Positions 60,426 to 64,000 of a stretch of DNA of 64,000 nt are shown piece after piece. The DNA is taken from positions 8,501,821 to 8,565,820 of the forward strand of contig NC_079312.1 in assembly GCF_029931775.1 (NCBI RefSeq). Reading direction: 5' to 3'. Both the position numbers and the translations under genes were made by a program. Every line of letters starts with the position of its first letter. The stretch's first letter is position 1. The DNA comes from Euleptes europaea. Taxonomy: Eukaryota; Chordata; Lepidosauria; Squamata; Sphaerodactylidae. Under the pieces are notes generated by a model. It saw only the letters and a program-made list of their open reading frames with translations. It made no database searches and was not told the origin of the DNA.

Positions 60426-60600
60426 GTTGAAGCAAGTAAGGAAAGTTGAAGGCAGCAGGAAAAGAGGAAGACCCAACAAGAGATGGATAAACTCTATAAA
60501 GGAAGCCACGGCCCTCAATTTGCAAGATCTGAGCAAGGCTGTCAAAGACAGGACATTGATTCATAGGGTTGCCATTAGTTGGAAAAGACTTGACGACACT

Positions 60601-60632
<32 letters not shown>
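60426..60632 (+). mobile_element. Bov-B 3' end and (AC)n run
   Basis: Plus-oriented tail to about 60,602, then a pure AC run to 60,632 meeting the minus-strand Bov-B. Confidence 0.82.
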
Positions 60633-60633
<1 letters not shown>

Positions 60634-61810
60634 GTCCTCCAAAATGTCCTATCTTTCATAGCCTGGCTCAGATCTTGCAAACTGAGCGCCGTGGCTTCCT
60701 TTATAGAGTCAATCCATCGCTTGTTGGGGCGTCTTCTTTTCCTGCTGCCTTCTACTTTACCTAGCATGATTGTCTTTTCCAGTGACTCTTGTCTTCTCAT
60801 AATATGTCCTAAGTACGACAGCCTCAGTTTAGTCATTTTGGCTTCCAGGGTCAGTTCAGGCTTGATTTGATCTAAAACCCACTGATTTGTTTTTTTTGGC
60901 TGTCCAGGGTATCCGTAACACTCTCCTCCAACACCACATTTCAAAGTAATCTACTTTCTTGCTATCAACTTTCTTCATTGGTCAGCTCTCACACCCATAT
61001 ATAGTAATAGGGAATACAATGGCATGAATTCATCTGATCTTGGTTGCCAGTGACACATGCTTACACTTCACAATCTTTTCTAGCTCCTTCATGGCTGCCC
61101 TTCCCAGTCTCAATCTCCTTCCGATTTCTTGGCTGCACTCTCCCTTTTGGTTGATGATGGAACCAAGGAATAGAAAGTCCTCAACAATTTCAGTTTCCTC
61201 ATCGTCAACCTTAAAGTTGTGTAATTCTCCTGTATTCATTACTTTTGTCTTCTTGATGTTCAGCTGCAGTCCTGCTTTGGCACTTTCTCTTTTAACTTCC
61301 AGCAGTAGTTGTTTCAAGTCTTCGCTATTTTCTGCCAGTAATGTAGTATCATTGGCATATCTCAAATTGTTAATGTTCCTCCTCCCAATTTTCACTCCAC
61401 CTTCTTCTAAATCTAATCCAGCTTTCCTAACGATATGTTCTGCGTACAGATTGAAGAGGTAGGGGGATAAAATACATCCTTGTCTAACACCTTTGCCAAT
61501 TAGAAACCATTCTGTTTCTCCATATTCTGTCCTAACCGTGGCCTCTTGTCCAGAATACAGGTTGCGCATAAAAATGATCAGATGTGGTGGCACTCCCATT
61601 TCCTTTAAAACCAGCCACAGCTTTTCATGATCCACACAGTCAAAAGCTTTGCTGTAATTTATGAAACACAAGCTGATAGTCTTCTGAAATTCTCTCATAT
61701 GCTCCACTGATCTCTAGTGCCTCTTCCTCTTCTGAATCCAGCTTGAACATCAGGCATTTCTCGTTCCATATATGGTAACAGTCTTTTGTTGTACAGTGGG
61801 GTATAAATCT
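60633..61810 (-). mobile_element. Bov-B (RTE) LINE fragment in the long intron, unit 3 (longest open frame)
   Basis: A 225-codon minus frame (61,030-61,707) runs from FINYSKAFDCVDHEKLW through QGCILSPYLFNLYAEHIV and LRYANDTTLLAENSEDL to the start of the C-terminus. The catalytic YADD is YAND, so this copy is inactive as well as truncated. Confidence 0.9.
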
Positions 61811-62345
61811 AATAAAATAAAATTTTAAAAATCACTGGATCTAACAACACCAGCCATACCATTTCATGTTCATTCACTTGTTCCTCTTTCAGTGTTATAT
61901 ATATGTCAACAAACGTCCGCAATGCCCTTCCGCTCTGTACATTAGACAAACAGGTCAGTTCCTATGCAAAAGAATAAATGGACATAAATCTGACATTAAA
62001 AACGACCACTTGAAAGCCCGTGGCAGATTATATTAATCTTCCAGATCATTCATTTGCTGACCTGAGAGTTGCAGTCCTTATCCAAAGAAGCTTCAAGGGG
62101 AGATTACAATGTAAGATTGATGACTTTAATATTCTTGTTGCACTGCAAATGCTAATTTTCTGCTAATTTTAAATTTTCTAAGCATTTCTATTATGCTGTA
62201 ATCTATCTTCTTACAAGGTGCACTGTACCTCTTCATCCTAAATTTTTCTTTGCAGCACCCTTCCCACTTTCTGACTAGGATATAAGGACTCAGAGATCTC
62301 CATTCTGACTCGTATATGATGAAATCACTTCAGATCACGTGAAGC
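61811..62345 (+). mobile_element. Penelope-like GIY-YIG remnant, unit 3
   Basis: Equivalent to 18,346-18,853, without the unit 2 duplication and U1 insertion. The site of the U1 insertion is uninterrupted at about 62,279 (GATATAAGGACTC). Confidence 0.68.
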
Positions 62346-62346
62346 G

Positions 62347-62750
62347 ATGGTATCGCTTTACTCTGCTCTGGTTAGACCTCACCTAGAGTATTGTGTTCAG
62401 TTTTGGGCACCACAATTTCAGAAAGATGTAGACAAGCTGGAACGTGTCCAGAGGAGAGCCACAAAGATGGTGAGGGGTCTAGAGACCAAGTCCTGTGAGG
62501 AAAGGTTGAAGGAGCTGGGTATGTTTAACCTGAAGAGGAGAAGGCTGAGAGAGCACATAATAACCATCTTCAAGAACTTGATGGGCTGTCATATAGAAGA
62601 GGGTGCCGAGTTGTTTTCTGTTGCCCCAGATGTACGGACCAGAACGAATGGGTTGAAATTAAATCAAAAGAGTTTCCATCTAGACATTAGGAAGAAATTT
62701 CTAACAGAGCGGTTCCTCAGTGGAACAGGCTTCCTCTTGAGGTGGTAAAC
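62347..62750 (+). mobile_element. CR1 LINE 3' end, left part (continues 63,271-63,506)
   Basis: A 133-codon open frame shows [20 protein letters not shown] to [18 protein letters not shown]. Interrupted by the solo LTR. Confidence 0.9.
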
Positions 62751-63270
62751 TGTCAGACTTCAGTACCTCTATGATTCTTTAATACGGAACTTCACTCCAG
62801 ACGTAGCAGCGAGTTGAATGTTTTATTAAGAAAGCAATAGGTTCAGCAGGTCCATACAAACATAAGGCCAGAATACAGATGTGGGGAACACCGGACATAT
62901 TTATAGGGGACATACAATAAAATTGATTACATTAGGAACAGAACACAAAAGGACAAGGTGTAGCAGAGCTGTCGTGAACGGATCAGATACAAGGTAACAG
63001 AACAGTGATCGCCGGTGATCTCCCATTAAGAAACCTACTTGTGAAATTGACGCGTAAATGGCTGGGCGATCTCCCGGTGTCTCAGGCATTGTTCCGCAGT
63101 CCCTGTTAACACAGCAACGAATCTCAGGGCGAGTCCCCATAGAAACGCAGATGCTGGGCATGTGATGGCTTAGAAGCGGGGGGGGGGACGGAACTGGTCT
63201 GGACTCCATTTTGTTGTAGTGAGGAGCCATCTTGTTAGAACCGGGGCCTGACTGGATGCCCTCACTGACA
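62751..63270 (-). mobile_element. Solo LTR (retrovirus-like), 520 bp, unit 3
   Basis: Same insertion as 38,934: TGTCAG and CTGACA ends, TAAAC and TAAGC on the sides. Fossil without internal region. Confidence 0.9.
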
Positions 63271-63506
63271 TAAGCTCTCCTTCCCTAGAGGTTTTTAAGC
63301 AGAGACTGGATGGCCATCTGTCAGCAATGCTGATTCTATGACCTTAGACAGTTCATAAGAGGGAGGGCATCTTGGCCATCCTCTGGACATGGAGCAGGGG
63401 TCATTGGGTGTATCTGTGGGGGGTGGTAGTTGTGAATTTCCTGCATTGTGCAGGGGGTTGGAATAGATGACCCTGGTGGTCCCTTCCAACTCTATGATTC
63501 TATGAA
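63271..63506 (+). mobile_element. CR1 LINE 3' end, right part
   Basis: Ends CTATGATTCTATGA. The Penelope-like tail fragment follows to about 63,585. Confidence 0.88.
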
Positions 63507-63634
63507 AGGAGCCTTCAGTCTGGAAAGCTTATAGCCAGAAACTCTTGTTGGTTTCTAAGGTGCTACTGGATTTGAAATTAGATATTTGTGGAAACTGTCA
63601 TATCATGACACCAGGTTCCCATTTCTTTCAGCAG

Positions 63635-64000
63635 GAGATGTTTGGGAGTCAGCAAGCAAAGGAAAAGATCACCCCTTGAGGGAGAAAGCTGATATGTATT
63701 CAGACATGAAAGAGAAGGTTGAACATTATGATGCTCTGAGGAAGAAGGAGGAAAAACATTCACGTAAAGGGAGGAATAATTCCAGTCTTTTACAGGGCGA
63801 CCACTCTGTACAGGAAAAAATATACCAAGGAGGCAAGAGGAGTGAGCGCATTGCAAGGACGGGAAATTTTACTGAAAAATCAGCTATTAAAATTCAACAA
63901 AACACCTGTACCAGAAAAAAAGTATATAAATGCCTGGAGTGTGGGGAAAGCTTCCGACTGAGAGGAAAATTTGCCATCCATCAAAGAATTCATACAGGGG
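63635..64000 (+). CDS. Unit 3 zinc-finger exon, cut by the window end
   Basis: Acceptor TTTCAGCAG|G, phase 1. The 96-codon linker differs from units 1 and 2 at a few residues (KKEEKHSRKG, SVQEKIYQGG). The first finger starts at 63,925 (YKCLECGESFRLRGKFAIHQ) with C2H2 ligands present, the usual Leu of the helix being Phe. The frame is open to the window end; finger number and stop lie outside. Confidence 0.95.

Overview
The window looks like euchromatic DNA of a squamate reptile (lizard, gecko or snake relative; species not resolvable). The basis is its repeat set: many Bov-B (RTE) LINE copies, tRNA-derived and 5S-derived SINEs of squamate type, CR1 and L1-like LINEs, Penelope-like remnants and hAT-type non-autonomous elements. 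They surround a tandem cluster of KRAB-zinc-finger (KZFP) genes, all on the + strand.

Layout. 1-508: LTR-like fossil, sitting in a 5'-truncated L1-like LINE (509-4,204, minus). The L1 sits in sequence that elsewhere follows a KZFP gene, so a fourth unit ('unit 0') once lay, or still lies, to the left. 4,205-9,600: repeat-rich spacer. Unit 1: about 9,600-22,390. Spacer with a tRNA-SINE: 22,390-25,290. Unit 2: about 25,290-42,360. Spacer with an unidentified 2.35-kb insertion: 42,360-49,200. Unit 3: about 49,200 to the window end, cut off inside its first zinc finger.

Each unit has the same plan: a GC-rich putative promoter, KRAB module A (start exon, KRAB-A exon, KRAB-B-like exon), KRAB module B (the same three exon types again), a repeat-filled intron, then one large zinc-finger exon. 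The inferred exon phases all fit. Modules A and B could therefore be joined into a two-KRAB protein (1,098 aa in unit 1, 991 aa in unit 2 by summing exons), or either module could be used alone. Unit 1 carries 29 finger repeats (27 intact), unit 2 carries 25 (all intact). The expected role is sequence-specific DNA binding in the nucleus with KRAB-TRIM28 silencing of targets, commonly transposable elements. No target can be read from the sequence alone.

History. Modules A and B are paralogous including introns, so a KRAB module duplicated before the whole unit did. Units 2 and 3 share a solo LTR at one site where unit 1 keeps the empty site, so 2 and 3 are sisters. Later changes are unit-specific: a truncated U1 retrocopy, a Bov-B and a promoter inversion/deletion in unit 2; another Bov-B and two TA-flanked MITEs in or near unit 3; two deletions in unit 1. 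I found no evidence for a wholly new system. The most unusual items are the duplicated phase-compatible KRAB modules with a third KRAB relic, the turnover of middle fingers between conserved ends, and two foldback Penelope-like insertions with 12-bp target duplications, one showing a hammerhead-like core.
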